DNA of 64,000 nucleotides from a virus: IMG/VR virus record IMGVR_UViG_3300034023_001204, positions 31,111-95,110 of that record. The stretch is one strand, 5' to 3'. The notes beneath the pieces are model-generated. The model searched no databases, was not told where the DNA came from, and saw nothing but the letters and a program-made list of their open reading frames with translations. Shown one piece after another: positions 7,922 to 17,320 of the stretch. Position 1 is the stretch's first letter. Each line of letters begins with the position of its first letter. The translations under genes and the position numbers were made by a program.

Positions 7922-7928
7922 TATATAT
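7922..7928. promoter_or_regulatory. TATATAT box between divergent genes
   Basis: Lies 19 nt before the TTG start of phoH and also upstream of the divergent gene starting at 7861. The palindrome could serve both strands. Confidence 0.4.
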
Positions 7929-7947
7929 CTAAAAAATAACCCTAATT

Positions 7948-8667
7948 TTGAGAACCCAAAGCAAAGTAACCGAACCCGTCAAACAACAAAAGAAAGGTCA
8001 ACTCACAAGAGAACTTTTTCAAAACTCAAACAACGTTGAGCTATCACCAAAACAGTTACAACTATTCAAATCTATTCGTAATAATATCCTAACGGTAGTT
8101 CACGGTCCTGCTGGAACATCAAAGACCTTTTCGACTTGCTATACATCTTTATCTCTTTTAGCCGATAAAAAAATAGAACAAATCATCATCACTAAACCCA
8201 CAGTTGAAAGTGGTCATCCACTTGGTCTTCTTCCAGGTGATGTGAAAGATAAAATCGATCCTTACGTAAAATCTTACTACTCTAACTTTTGTAAAATCTT
8301 AGATCAAAAAATGATAGATGGGTTATTTTCAAGCGAAGAGATTATTTTTGAGCCTCTAGCCTATATGAGAGGAACAACTTTTGATAATTGTATAATGCTA
8401 CTAGATGAGTGTCAAAACTCTAACTTAGCAACTCTAATGCTCTGGGCTACTCGTCTTGGTAAAGACTCAAAAGCCGTGATGATGGGAGATACTTCTCAAT
8501 ACGATGTAAAGCGAAGAGATTCTGGTTACCTTGATTTTATTGATATGACCAGTGGTATGCAAGATCTAGTAGAGTTCCGATTTAACAACGAAGATATCGT
8601 GAGAAATAAGTTTCTTATTGAACTTACCAACCGATACGATAAATTTCGTAGTGAGCAAGGATCTTAA
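7948..8667 (+). CDS. phoH: PhoH-like ATPase
   Basis: PhoH-family P-loop ATPase of 239 aa. The Walker A motif GPAGTSKT is at about 53-60, followed by the family segment KPTVESGHPLGLLPG (about 85-99), Walker B LLDECQN (about 151-157), and MMGDTSQYDVKR (about 177-188). PhoH proteins are common in large phages; the role may be RNA handling. The start is TTG, since no ATG fits upstream of the conserved region. The next gene also starts with TTG after a CCTAA sequence. Confidence 0.9.
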   Translation: MRTQSKVTEPVKQQKKGQLTRELFQNSNNVELSPKQLQLFKSIRNNILTVVHGPAGTSKTFSTCYTSLSLLADKKIEQIIITKPTVESGHPLGLLPGDVKDKIDPYVKSYYSNFCKILDQKMIDGLFSSEEIIFEPLAYMRGTTFDNCIMLLDECQNSNLATLMLWATRLGKDSKAVMMGDTSQYDVKRRDSGYLDFIDMTSGMQDLVEFRFNNEDIVRNKFLIELTNRYDKFRSEQGS

Positions 8668-8688
8668 GTTCAAACATACCTTAAATAA

Positions 8689-8694
8689 TATATA
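8689..8694 (+). promoter_or_regulatory. TATATA box upstream of the 8714 gene
   Basis: TATATA lies 19 nt before the TTG at 8714 and probably serves both this small gene and the giant gene that begins 2 nt after it. Confidence 0.45.
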
Positions 8695-8713
8695 GTTACA
8701 AAAAAAACCTAAC

Positions 8714-8929
8714 TTGAAAAAGGAAGATCTTATCTACCAACTCATCTTTTCAGAAGAAGAGTCTTTTGAGATTAAAGTGTCTGAATATACACAGGACATT
8801 TATAAATACGATAGATTTATAAATGAAATAAAAGATATTTTAAAAAAATCAAAAGTTTCTATTGCTAAAGAAAAAGTCGATCTAGAAGAAGATCATGTTC
8901 TTTGGAGTTTAAGGGTTAAAAGAAAATAA
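8714..8929 (+). CDS. Small hypothetical protein
   Basis: A 71-aa charged protein with a TTG start, beginning MKKEDLIYQLIF. It is mostly helical and Lys/Glu-rich, with no recognised domain. Its stop lies 2 nt before the ATG of the 1579-aa virion-type gene, so it is likely co-transcribed and may help assemble that product. This link is inferred from position only. Confidence 0.55.
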   Translation: MKKEDLIYQLIFSEEESFEIKVSEYTQDIYKYDRFINEIKDILKKSKVSIAKEKVDLEEDHVLWSLRVKRK

Positions 8930-8931
8930 AA

Positions 8932-11900
8932 ATGTGGAACTATAACGAAGATTTACTCTCTTGGTCTTTACGTAAAGATACTCTTGAAATAGAAAACTAT
9001 CAAGCTATTCGCCAAAGTTTAGAGGCTACAAGACTCTATGCAAAATGTTTTTCTGGAGCACTTTGGCAGACTTCTAGAGATTTGGATAATTTATTTCCTA
9101 GTCTTCAATATTTATCTCAAACTAGTTCTTGGCACTTTTCAACTTGTAGTAGCTCCTATTCTATGGGATTCACTGCAAGTTCCGGTTCAGAATGTATCAA
9201 CCCGGATAGTTTCACTCAATATACACACTACAATTACGAACTTGGTTTTTCACATCGAGGATATTTTTCACCCGAATCGGCTATTTTTGATAATATAGAA
9301 CCTATTTCAGTTGATTTAGCAACAACCACACAAGTTGATAATCTTCTTTTAGAAAAACCTTCATTATTGATTGATGGTATTTTTGTAAAAGATGGTCAGA
9401 CAATTTTAATTAAAGACCAAAAAACCGAATTAGGATTATCAGCGTCCGTAGATACAAACTCATTCGATGAGACTTATTATCTTATTTCTGATGAGGGAGT
9501 CAATAAAAAATGGTTTTACTATAATTCACAAAATGGTATTTACAAATACGAATCTGGTTTTTTAGTAAAGCAACAGGTAACTAGTTATACCTTTTCTAGA
9601 AATCTTTTAATTGATGTAAAATCGGGTGTTACAAACAGGGATAAGTATTTCTCACTAAAAAGATTTACCAATGGATATTATCCACTAGAATCACAAAACA
9701 CCGAATTCGAACAAACACACTCATACCTCATCAAAAATAAATTTGAATACAATAATCTTTTCGAAGTAAATTATAACGATATTATTCGTCATGGCTCACT
9801 TACTATTGGAACACATTCAATACCCGAAAGAGTAGTGACTGTGGGTGATTTTGGGACAATTCTTCTTTACCAGTCCGGAACTACAAGTTTGATTAATAAC
9901 AAAATATCAACAAAATTAACATCGATTGAAAACACAAAGTCCTATTACTGGGTTTGTGGTAGAGAATCAACACTTCTTAAAATTGATAAAGTCAACTTTG
10001 AGATTACTTATATAGAATTAGACTCAGTAAAAAACTTTACCTCAGTTTCTTTTTTCTCTGATCTGTATGGTTGTCTAGTTGGGGAGTTCGGTGAAATTTG
10101 GATAACTGGAAATGGTGGCCTCGATTGGACAAAACTTGAACTGGAGAGTATTAACAATCAAGTTAATCTTAACCGGGTTCTATTCTATAACATTTCTGAA
10201 ATTTATATTTTAGGAGATTCTGGAACCTTTTTATCACTAATTGAGTCACCAAGTGGGTGGCAAGTATCCAAGATAGATATTATTCGCCAGGACTCATCAA
10301 CAGACTTATACACACTCACACCACACCTTAGGGATTTTATTTATTTGGAAGTGAGCGGTTGGACACTTTCATCTCAGAAGAAAGATCAAAAAGAACTATT
10401 TTTGATTACTTCTGATAGTGACAATCTTTTTGTTTGGAATAAAAATGATTTCTCTACTTATTCCTTTCTAGTTCTAGAATCTTCGGTAAATAACATAGGC
10501 GCAAATTCACTTACAAATATCGGATCGAATATCTATGTTGCTGGAAGAAGTCTTTATAATTTTTCACTGAAAGGTTATGATTTCATTACTGCATCTAATA
10601 CAAATGTTCTTAGAGGTCCTACATTTGCTGAAGTTTCTACAACTTATTTTAATCGTATTATTAGTTGGAATAATTCGGAGTTAGTGGTAGCTTCAAATTA
10701 TTCAATAAGTAGATCATATGATAGTGCGAGTTTTTCATTAGTTACTGATTTTGCGAAGCTATATACAGAAACTATCAGTTCTAAATTTTTGATATTGAAT
10801 TATGATTTAGCATCAAAAGTTAATTTTCATGATTATCTTGGAAATTATAGACTACCTATTACGGTAACGATTTCAACTTCTGGTTTTACTAGTTCAGACG
10901 TATCTTTCGAGAACTTACCAGAGGAAACAAGTTGGGTCAATTATTGGAAAAACACTCTTTTAACATTTGAATATTATACTTCCTTTAGCCAATCAAATGT
11001 TGTCGAGATATCAACTATATTTAATTATTCGTCGGCAACTAATTCTTTTTTTGTAACTGCTGATTCAGCCACACCTAGCCTAACTGAACAAAATATTGAT
11101 CCGGATGTATCACAGATTTATATTAAAAAATTAGTTCCAACCACCAAGTTTGATAGAGATTCATACTATGTAGAAGGAACTGATCCTATAGATTTGAATT
11201 TCGCCACAAGTTATAATTGTTGGATTGGTGACTTTGTTATAGTATTTAAATTAGTAAATGTGGATTTTGATAATAGTCTTTTCAAGAAAGGTGATATTTT
11301 GAACATAAAATCAGATTCAATTTCAGCAAATTTAATGATAAATAAAATATTCAGATATATCAGTGGTAATCCGACACCTATATTCTTGTATTGTTATCAT
11401 AATTTCTCAAATGAAATTATTTCTTCACTTCGTAATTCTGGTTTCTTTGTTACAAATCTGAATGTTTTTCCTTCATCTGAGGAATTTATAAATAATTTTT
11501 CACTCCACCCACTTTCAATTGGTTACCGTGTTGGTATTACTGCTAGTCAAATTCAAATTACGGGTAACTTAAATAATAAAACAGCATATTATAATTTAGC
11601 ACAAAACATTATTCATAACTCTTCTACCTATAGTTTCCATTATGTGCAGAGTTTTTTTAATTTCGGATACACACCAACTTATAATATTCACGACTTTCTC
11701 TCTAGAATAGATCCTATTTCTTTTACGGCTAGTAAGATTTTTGGTGCAATGCCCAGATATCAGAATATTCCTGCATTGGATGTTGATCTTGATTCTAGTT
11801 GGACATCTTCTTCAAATATTATACTTTGTGATGACACTAAGCTATCAAATAGATTAGTTTTTGGGAAAAACTTAAAGTTTGAGTGGGAATCTATTTGGGT

Positions 11901-13671
11901 AAATAGTTTTGTGGATATAGTAGTAAAAACATCCAATTATGGTAGTTTTTCGACTACTAAATGTTTAGTAGAGAATAAAAAGTATTTACCTGAGAAAAAT
12001 TCATATATTATAGAGTTCAACAAGCCAATAAATAGAGATCTTCTAGTATATAATCAATCGACTTCAATAAACTATATTGATATACTTTCTAGAAACACTC
12101 TCTTGGAAATTTCTTCCGATTTACAGGAGCTCAATAACATAAACAGAAATCTAAATAAAAAACAGATTCAATCCACATATACTTTTGACATTTACCAAAA
12201 TGAAGTAACACAAAAGTTCCCAACTGATTCTTATGCTAGAATATTACTTTCTGATTCTGATATTAAATCAAATCTAACCTCAATAATATATGAAGATGAG
12301 AAATCAAAACTATCAAATGTTCTGATAAACCCACTTGGTGATGATTTACTCAAAATATTACCGGTCGATCTATCAAGAGTTGGGTCGGATAGAGGTCAAA
12401 AAGATTTAATTGAACTCTCACCAAATAATTATCAGATAGAATCTCCTACGGCGTCATTAACAAATATAGATATGAATAAGGTAAGATTCAGATTCACCGA
12501 TGGTCTCACACTATCTAAAATGTTAGAAAAATATTCTTGGATAGTTGAATCAGAAGTTTCCAACGGTCTCGTAGGTGAAGATTCTAATGGATTAGTATTT
12601 TATTCCGGTATTTGGAAATGTGGTCGATGGTTTAACGGAACTTGGTATTCGGGTCAGTGGCTTGCTGGAGATTGGTATGGTGGTAATTGGAATTCTAACA
12701 CTATAAAAATAAACGGTAGTGTTGTTCTAATAGATTCTAACCAAGTTGATACACAATCTCTATGGTATAGTGGTAGATGGTTTGATGGCACTTGGAATGG
12801 TGGTACCTGGCTTGGTGGTAGAAAATATCTAGGCACCTGGAACGGAGGTTTCTGGAACTCGGGTATTTGGAATGATGGTATCTGGAATGGGGGTCAGTTT
12901 CGTGGTGGAATCTGGGTAAGTGGTATTTGGAATTCAGGTAAGTTTAATACCGATATCAACCCTTGTTATTGGCTAGATGGTGAGTTCAAAGGCGGTGATT
13001 TCGAAAATGGAAGATGGTTTGATGGTCAATTTTCTGAATATACTCAGACTTCTAGATTCGGAACCAGAGCTAGTGGAAACTCGAAGGCTATATGGGAAAC
13101 AGGTGAGTGGATTTCTGGTGAATTTTTCTCTGGAAGACAAACAGATTCTTCTGGTAATAATCAGGTTAGTGATAATCACAGATGGTCTTTATTCAAGTCA
13201 GGCGATTGGTCTTCTGGAAATTTTTGGGGTGGTTTAGTTTTGAATATGAACTTCAAAAGTGGAATATTTAATGGTGGTATCGTAGATGATATTGAAATCA
13301 TTGGACTAACTCAATCATCAGGTAAGATGCAGTTTCTACTAAATGGTATATTTAGATTCAAATATCCCTACGACATTTGGATTTACAGCATGTTCGGATC
13401 AGGTTATTCTTCTTTCGGAACAATAGAGAACCCCAAAAAATATCTTCTAACATTTTCAGAAGTCTTAGAAACTGGGGAAACTTTAATACAAATTTCAGGT
13501 AGTTATTCTTTTACACCGACTTGGAGATCTTATACAGATCTACGTATAGTTTCTAATTTTGAAAACTGTCAATTCAAGAGTGGTCTGTGGTATAATGGAA
13601 TATTTCGTGGTGATAATTTTGAGGGTGGTATGTGGTATAATGGATATTTTGATGGAAATTTTGGTATTTAA
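8932..13671 (+). CDS. Giant tail-fibre-like protein with BNR/Ycf48-like propeller and Trp pentapeptide repeats
   Basis: Virion-type protein of 1579 aa. The N-terminal part has the phage structural motif DGIFVKDGQTILIKDQ (about 148-163). Residues about 300-560 contain propeller-like blades such as VGEFGEIWITGNGGLDW, typical of Ycf48/BNR repeats. Residues about 1223-1340 and patches to the end carry GxW units spaced five residues apart (FNGTW, YSGQW, LAGDW, YGGNW), which suggests a quadrilateral beta-helix. There is no signal peptide or transmembrane helix. It sits beside other giant structural genes. A host-binding fibre or baseplate spike is likely, but the exact T4 equivalent is not known. 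Confidence 0.7.
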   Translation: MWNYNEDLLSWSLRKDTLEIENYQAIRQSLEATRLYAKCFSGALWQTSRDLDNLFPSLQYLSQTSSWHFSTCSSSYSMGFTASSGSECINPDSFTQYTHYNYELGFSHRGYFSPESAIFDNIEPISVDLATTTQVDNLLLEKPSLLIDGIFVKDGQTILIKDQKTELGLSASVDTNSFDETYYLISDEGVNKKWFYYNSQNGIYKYESGFLVKQQVTSYTFSRNLLIDVKSGVTNRDKYFSLKRFTNGYYPLESQNTEFEQTHSYLIKNKFEYNNLFEVNYNDIIRHGSLTIGTHSIPERVVTVGDFGTILLYQSGTTSLINNKISTKLTSIENTKSYYWVCGRESTLLKIDKVNFEITYIELDSVKNFTSVSFFSDLYGCLVGEFGEIWITGNGGLDWTKLELESINNQVNLNRVLFYNISEIYILGDSGTFLSLIESPSGWQVSKIDIIRQDSSTDLYTLTPHLRDFIYLEVSGWTLSSQKKDQKELFLITSDSDNLFVWNKNDFSTYSFLVLESSVNNIGANSLTNIGSNIYVAGRSLYNFSLKGYDFITASNTNVLRGPTFAEVSTTYFNRIISWNNSELVVASNYSISRSYDSASFSLVTDFAKLYTETISSKFLILNYDLASKVNFHDYLGNYRLPITVTISTSGFTSSDVSFENLPEETSWVNYWKNTLLTFEYYTSFSQSNVVEISTIFNYSSATNSFFVTADSATPSLTEQNIDPDVSQIYIKKLVPTTKFDRDSYYVEGTDPIDLNFATSYNCWIGDFVIVFKLVNVDFDNSLFKKGDILNIKSDSISANLMINKIFRYISGNPTPIFLYCYHNFSNEIISSLRNSGFFVTNLNVFPSSEEFINNFSLHPLSIGYRVGITASQIQITGNLNNKTAYYNLAQNIIHNSSTYSFHYVQSFFNFGYTPTYNIHDFLSRIDPISFTASKIFGAMPRYQNIPALDVDLDSSWTSSSNIILCDDTKLSNRLVFGKNLKFEWESIWVNSFVDIVVKTSNYGSFSTTKCLVENKKYLPEKNSYIIEFNKPINRDLLVYNQSTSINYIDILSRNTLLEISSDLQELNNINRNLNKKQIQSTYTFDIYQNEVTQKFPTDSYARILLSDSDIKSNLTSIIYEDEKSKLSNVLINPLGDDLLKILPVDLSRVGSDRGQKDLIELSPNNYQIESPTASLTNIDMNKVRFRFTDGLTLSKMLEKYSWIVESEVSNGLVGEDSNGLVFYSGIWKCGRWFNGTWYSGQWLAGDWYGGNWNSNTIKINGSVVLIDSNQVDTQSLWYSGRWFDGTWNGGTWLGGRKYLGTWNGGFWNSGIWNDGIWNGGQFRGGIWVSGIWNSGKFNTDINPCYWLDGEFKGGDFENGRWFDGQFSEYTQTSRFGTRASGNSKAIWETGEWISGEFFSGRQTDSSGNNQVSDNHRWSLFKSGDWSSGNFWGGLVLNMNFKSGIFNGGIVDDIEIIGLTQSSGKMQFLLNGIFRFKYPYDIWIYSMFGSGYSSFGTIENPKKYLLTFSEVLETGETLIQISGSYSFTPTWRSYTDLRIVSNFENCQFKSGLWYNGIFRGDNFEGGMWYNGYFDGNFGI
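12601..12955 (+). repeat. Coding Trp pentapeptide repeat (x-x-G-x-W)
   Basis: TGG codons recur every 15 bases and code units such as FNGTW, YSGQW, NSGIW and NDGIW. Further, more scattered copies occur to the end of the gene (for example ETGEW, KSGLW, EGGMW). Confidence 0.8.
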
Positions 13672-13678
13672 AAAACAA

Positions 13679-13684
13679 TATATA
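13679..13684 (+). promoter_or_regulatory. TATATA box before the 13689 gene
   Basis: TATATAAGTT then ATG, the same arrangement as the bS21 box. Confidence 0.5.
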
Positions 13685-13688
13685 AGTT

Positions 13689-14072
13689 ATGAGCATAAAA
13701 AAATGGGAAAAGTTTTTTGAAAAAACAATCACTGGTCAAGACGAACCAGAAGAAAAGACCTACGATGATCTTAGAGATGGTGTCAATAGACTTATTAAAA
13801 ACCAGTTAAAAAAAACTGATTTTACTAGTCGAAAAGAATTAGCTCTTGCTTATCTAAGAGATGAAGAAAAAAATCCAATTGAGGGTTTTATCAATGATTC
13901 GGATATCTATGAGTTTTATCTACAATATCGAGATGATATCGACGATTTATTATCGGATATGAGGTGGTTTGATGAAACACCTTCTGAGAATAATATTTTT
14001 TCTATTTATGATTTCATTATCATATCAACAAAAAAAGCTTTTCGTGAAATAATAGGAGTAATGGTCAAATGA
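13689..14072 (+). CDS. Hypothetical protein
   Basis: Unrecognised 127-aa soluble protein rich in Asp and Lys, with segments LRDGVNRLIKNQLKK and YRDDIDDLLSDMRWFDE that look helical. It begins a two-gene unit with the 69-aa gene that overlaps its stop by 4 nt (ATGA). Its own TATATAAG box suggests expression alongside the virion genes. No function assigned. Confidence 0.6.
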   Translation: MSIKKWEKFFEKTITGQDEPEEKTYDDLRDGVNRLIKNQLKKTDFTSRKELALAYLRDEEKNPIEGFINDSDIYEFYLQYRDDIDDLLSDMRWFDETPSENNIFSIYDFIIISTKKAFREIIGVMVK

Positions 14073-14278
14073 GCTCAGAAATTGTCTTCATACTAAAAAA
14101 AGATGGTCAAGTTATAAACAGGACTTATTCTAGGTGTTCAGAATCTGCTATTGATTATTTTTCAGTCTTATATCCTGGATTTTTGATGGATAAAAACTTT
14201 AAGATCGAGATAGAAAAAATTGACTTTTTAGGTCAGAAGATAATGAAATCTAATTCTGTTTCTCGAACCACCAATTAA
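14069..14278 (+). CDS. Small hypothetical protein
   Basis: A 69-aa protein whose ATG overlaps the stop of the upstream gene, a sign of translational coupling. It reads like a small beta-rich protein (EIVFILKKDGQVINRTYS), with no domain recognised. Its 3' end overlaps the convergent gene at 14250-14936 by 29 bp. Confidence 0.55.
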   Translation: MSSEIVFILKKDGQVINRTYSRCSESAIDYFSVLYPGFLMDKNFKIEIEKIDFLGQKIMKSNSVSRTTN

Positions 14279-14936
14279 AATAGATATAATTATCACCTCT
14301 AAGGTCGTATGTCTTAAGTTTATGTTCTATAACTAATCTATCCTTATCCCAAGCGATAAGATTTACTACATCACCACTTTTCAATGTTATCTTTTTTCCC
14401 GACTCTCTACATAAAGCTTCACAATAATCATTTATAAGTTTCCAACTACCGAAATCTGGTTCGAAGAATTTTTTTACTGCTTTTATAATTAATCCGGATG
14501 TTTTTATTTTCCATTCTTTTGGTTGTAGTAGTGTAGTATCTACAAAAACTTCACTTTCAAAAGTAGGATTTTTATCCAGAAGACCATAGATTACACCCCA
14601 ATACTCTATATCATTTATAACAAACTTCACATAAACGTCATAATTATACTCTTTCTTGATAACTCTCAAAATAGTCAATGATTGAAGATTTTGATTTTCA
14701 AGAGCTACTTGGCTTCTCAAAGAACTTATTTGTGACGAATTAGACAATCCACTCATAATGTTATTGATCCTGACAAGTGAAGACTGAATAGCGGATTGGT
14801 GTCTATCCCAGGCATCTACCGATAACTCTTTGTTTGCAACATTTGGAAGTGGATAAATAGCAGTTTCTGGATTAAACCTCTGAAGGTTGAACTCAGTGAA
14901 CTCTAATATTAAATGAGAATCTCTTCTTTTTTTCAT
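14250..14936 (-). CDS. Hypothetical protein, LEFTEFN-type N-terminus
   Basis: A 228-aa protein not assigned to a family. It opens MKKRRDSHLILEFTEFNLQRF, followed by a Ser/Asn-rich helical stretch (about 45-80) and a beta-rich C-terminal half ending YIYFNWWFEKQN. It lies on the minus strand among plus-strand structural genes and is divergent from a GT2 gene, with a palindromic TATATATA box between them. A small virion or assembly role is possible from context only. Confidence 0.6.
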   Translation of the reverse strand: MKKRRDSHLILEFTEFNLQRFNPETAIYPLPNVANKELSVDAWDRHQSAIQSSLVRINNIMSGLSNSSQISSLRSQVALENQNLQSLTILRVIKKEYNYDVYVKFVINDIEYWGVIYGLLDKNPTFESEVFVDTTLLQPKEWKIKTSGLIIKAVKKFFEPDFGSWKLINDYCEALCRESGKKITLKSGDVVNLIAWDKDRLVIEHKLKTYDLRGDNYIYFNWWFEKQN

Positions 14937-14965
14937 CTTAAGTTGTAGAACTTATTTGTTTTATG

Positions 14966-14973
14966 TATATATA
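14966..14973. promoter_or_regulatory. TATATATA box between divergent genes
   Basis: Followed by an A-run and the ATG at 14982. On the other strand it lies about 30 nt before the ATG at 14936. Confidence 0.45.
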
Positions 14974-14981
14974 AAAAAAAT

Positions 14982-15797
14982 ATGCCAGGTAAAGTTAGCT
15001 TTGTATGTACGACCTATAGAAGGTTTCGTTGTGTTGAAAGAATAATAGAACAATTCATATCACAAACTTATCAGAACAAGCAACTGATCATATTGAATAC
15101 AGATGTTGAGAATCCATTAGTATTAGATCATGAGGTTCTGAGTTTAGAATTAGATATTATTCTTATCAACAATTCGTTTGATTACCAAACAGGTTTAGAA
15201 TACACAAACAGAGGCCAGATATGTAGAGATGCCGTTAGTCACGCAGATGGAGATTATTTCATGCTTGCTGATGATGATGACATTTACCTTCCTTGGCACC
15301 TGGATCAGGCGGTCGATGGTATTGAAACTCTAGGAAAAGATGCCTGGAAACCTGCTCAGAGTTTTTTTGCTTTACCCGACAAATTAATTCTAGTTCAAAA
15401 TACACTAGAGGCTTCGGTCATTGTAAAAATGAATAGAATAAAAGAAATAGGTTTTAGAGAAGATAAAACTGGTTATGAAGGCCTTAGCTGGTACACCAGA
15501 TTAAGAGATGAAGGCCAGCTTTGGGAGAATAATCCAAACTATGTTCCATCTTACTGCTTCAATTGGTCCGATCCGGCCGATATGGCTGGTCATAAGCAAT
15601 CGGGTAATATCGACAATCCCACAAATTTTGAAGAACATAAATTAGCATCGAATGATGTTCTACACAGACCACTCAACAGATGTGGAAGACAGGTCTTGGA
15701 AACCTATTACGAGAGATATTACAACTACCTTAGAAAAAATCCTCAACAATTTCATCCACATTACTACACTAAGTTCGTACTTCCGCACATTCAATAA
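14982..15797 (+). CDS. Family 2-like glycosyltransferase
   Basis: GT-A-fold glycosyltransferase of 271 aa. SFVCTTYRRF at 5-14 is the nucleotide-binding strand of GT2 enzymes, and FMLADDDDIYLPWH (about 92-105) holds the metal-binding acids. The C-terminal part is rich in His, Trp and Tyr. It is separated from the main glycan island (30.8-47.1 kb) and sits between giant structural genes, so it may modify virion proteins or host glycans. The sugar donor and acceptor cannot be read from the sequence. Confidence 0.8.
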   Translation: MPGKVSFVCTTYRRFRCVERIIEQFISQTYQNKQLIILNTDVENPLVLDHEVLSLELDIILINNSFDYQTGLEYTNRGQICRDAVSHADGDYFMLADDDDIYLPWHLDQAVDGIETLGKDAWKPAQSFFALPDKLILVQNTLEASVIVKMNRIKEIGFREDKTGYEGLSWYTRLRDEGQLWENNPNYVPSYCFNWSDPADMAGHKQSGNIDNPTNFEEHKLASNDVLHRPLNRCGRQVLETYYERYYNYLRKNPQQFHPHYYTKFVLPHIQ

Positions 15798-15823
15798 GAG
15801 TAGAAACACAAAAAGTTTTTTTT

Positions 15824-15831
15824 TATATATA
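15824..15831 (+). promoter_or_regulatory. TATATATA box before the 15839 gene
   Basis: The box ends 7 nt before the ATG and follows a run of nine T residues. Confidence 0.5.
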
Positions 15832-15838
15832 CTTTCGT

Positions 15839-16144
15839 ATGACCAGGATAAAAAAGTTCTACGAAACTAGAGAAGAAATAAATAATGACACGATTCGTGA
15901 TATACTATCACAAATTAATGATATCATTGAAAAAACAGGAGGTATGAGAGATACTATACAAAACCTTTATAGTTTACTTGATAAATTTACCTCAGATTCT
16001 GAAGAATCCAACGATCAAATAGACGAATCAAGCATAGAACTTAATGCTACTGATAAAAAACTCGAAGAGGTTGAATCTAGTCTAACTTCAGTAACAGAAT
16101 ACTTAAACAACTATATCGAAGACGGTAGAAAATACTTATTTTAA
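15839..16144 (+). CDS. Coiled-coil hypothetical protein
   Basis: A 101-aa protein that is nearly all helical with heptad-like spacing (ILSQINDIIEKTGGMRDTIQNLYSLL and later SSIELNATDKKLEEV). No family recognised. It starts 7 nt after a TATATATA box, and its stop is 1 nt before the next gene, with which it is probably co-expressed. It may be a small structural or assembly factor; this is inference. Confidence 0.6.
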   Translation: MTRIKKFYETREEINNDTIRDILSQINDIIEKTGGMRDTIQNLYSLLDKFTSDSEESNDQIDESSIELNATDKKLEEVESSLTSVTEYLNNYIEDGRKYLF

Positions 16145-16145
16145 T

Positions 16146-16703
16146 ATGATAAACCCAAAACTCTTAGAAAAATTCTCGATAATTCTATCCACAGACTCAA
16201 TACTCGAGTGGTGGTCGGATACTTCGAGAGAATTCTACACACTAGACTATCTTAAATTTCATCTCGATCAGATAAATGAGGATTATTTCTCCGATCGTAT
16301 TTCAGAAGAGAAAAGAGATTTCTTGACAGCTCTTTTTGTATTTGAGAATATAGTAACACCACTCCATAAGGTAGAAGATTTAGAGAACTCAACCCTTTTT
16401 CTTGAGAAATATTGTAAAGATACGAAAAACGAAAATTTTATAAAACTTCATAAGTTAGTATCGCACACAACACCCTTCGGATTACTTGATTTAATATCAA
16501 TATCTGAAAAATACAAATCAAATATACACAAAGGTAATTTTGAAGAGTTGAAAAAGTGGGAATCAGGATACCTAAGAGAACACTATAAAGAAGATATCAT
16601 AAAGTCCAGAATCACCTTTTATCAAAATCTAGTTGATGAACTACCAGAGAATACTTCGGCGATTCTGGAAATTATTGATTGGTTGAAAAACTCAGATAAT
16701 TAG
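16146..16703 (+). CDS. Hypothetical protein
   Basis: Unrecognised 185-aa, mainly helical, acidic protein with aromatic-rich stretches (EWWSDTSREFYTLDYLKFHLDQ). No membrane segment or catalytic motif is visible. Its stop overlaps the stop of the convergent sigma-factor gene by 4 bp. It follows the coiled-coil gene with a 1-bp gap, suggesting an operon. Confidence 0.6.
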   Translation: MINPKLLEKFSIILSTDSILEWWSDTSREFYTLDYLKFHLDQINEDYFSDRISEEKRDFLTALFVFENIVTPLHKVEDLENSTLFLEKYCKDTKNENFIKLHKLVSHTTPFGLLDLISISEKYKSNIHKGNFEELKKWESGYLREHYKEDIIKSRITFYQNLVDELPENTSAILEIIDWLKNSDN

Positions 16704-17320
16704 AAATACGATTTGGTATCTACTTCTTGTTCGAGTTTAGCAAATTCAAACTTTGTTTCTTTCATAAGTATTGCTCGGCCATTCCTAATCTGAGATTTAA
16801 TAGTGCTAAGGTTTTTGCCAAGAAGGTCGGCAATATCTTTGTAAGCCATTCTTTTTATTTCACGCATTTCAATAACAGTTTTGTAAGGTTCTTTGAGTGA
16901 GTTAATTTTTTGAACCATAATCTTAGCTTTCATCTGATGAATTTCTTGTAGCATCGGATCTTCGTGCTCATATTGGATAAAATCTTTAAGTGTAGTTCCT
17001 TCTTCATCGATTTGTGTGTCGATGGAAATTTCTTTTTTGATATTTTTCATATCTTGTAGTATGATATTTCTAGCAATAGTAAAAAGCCAGGTGGAGAATT
17101 GTGATTTCTCTCTTTCATACTTATCAATCTTTTTAAAAGCAGTCATAAAAGACTCGAAAGTGATGTCTTCTGCTTTTTGTTGATCTTTACACATCTTATT
17201 AGCGTAGTAGATCAATTTTGGGTAATACTTTTTGTAGTAAAAAGAAAAATTATTGCCGGTTCTTTCCTTGAATAGTTCTTCGTGTTCGTTAAAGCTTGTG
17301 ATTTCTTCTAATAGTTCCAT
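16700..17320 (-). CDS. Sigma-70 family (ECF-like) sigma factor, probable late sigma
   Basis: RNA polymerase sigma factor of 206 aa with regions 2 and 4 only. Region 2 spans about 28-95 (YYANKMCKDQQKAEDITFES, then STWLFTIARNIILQDM) and region 4 about 140-190 (EPYKTVIEMREIKRMAYKDIADLLGKNLSTIKSQI, a helix-turn-helix). The small size is like ECF sigmas and T4 gp55. It is the obvious candidate to read the TATATA boxes seen before many genes here. It overlaps the 3' end of the small upstream gene by 13 bp, and both follow a host-type promoter, which suggests earlier expression than its targets. Confidence 0.85.
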   Translation of the reverse strand: MELLEEITSFNEHEELFKERTGNNFSFYYKKYYPKLIYYANKMCKDQQKAEDITFESFMTAFKKIDKYEREKSQFSTWLFTIARNIILQDMKNIKKEISIDTQIDEEGTTLKDFIQYEHEDPMLQEIHQMKAKIMVQKINSLKEPYKTVIEMREIKRMAYKDIADLLGKNLSTIKSQIRNGRAILMKETKFEFAKLEQEVDTKSYF

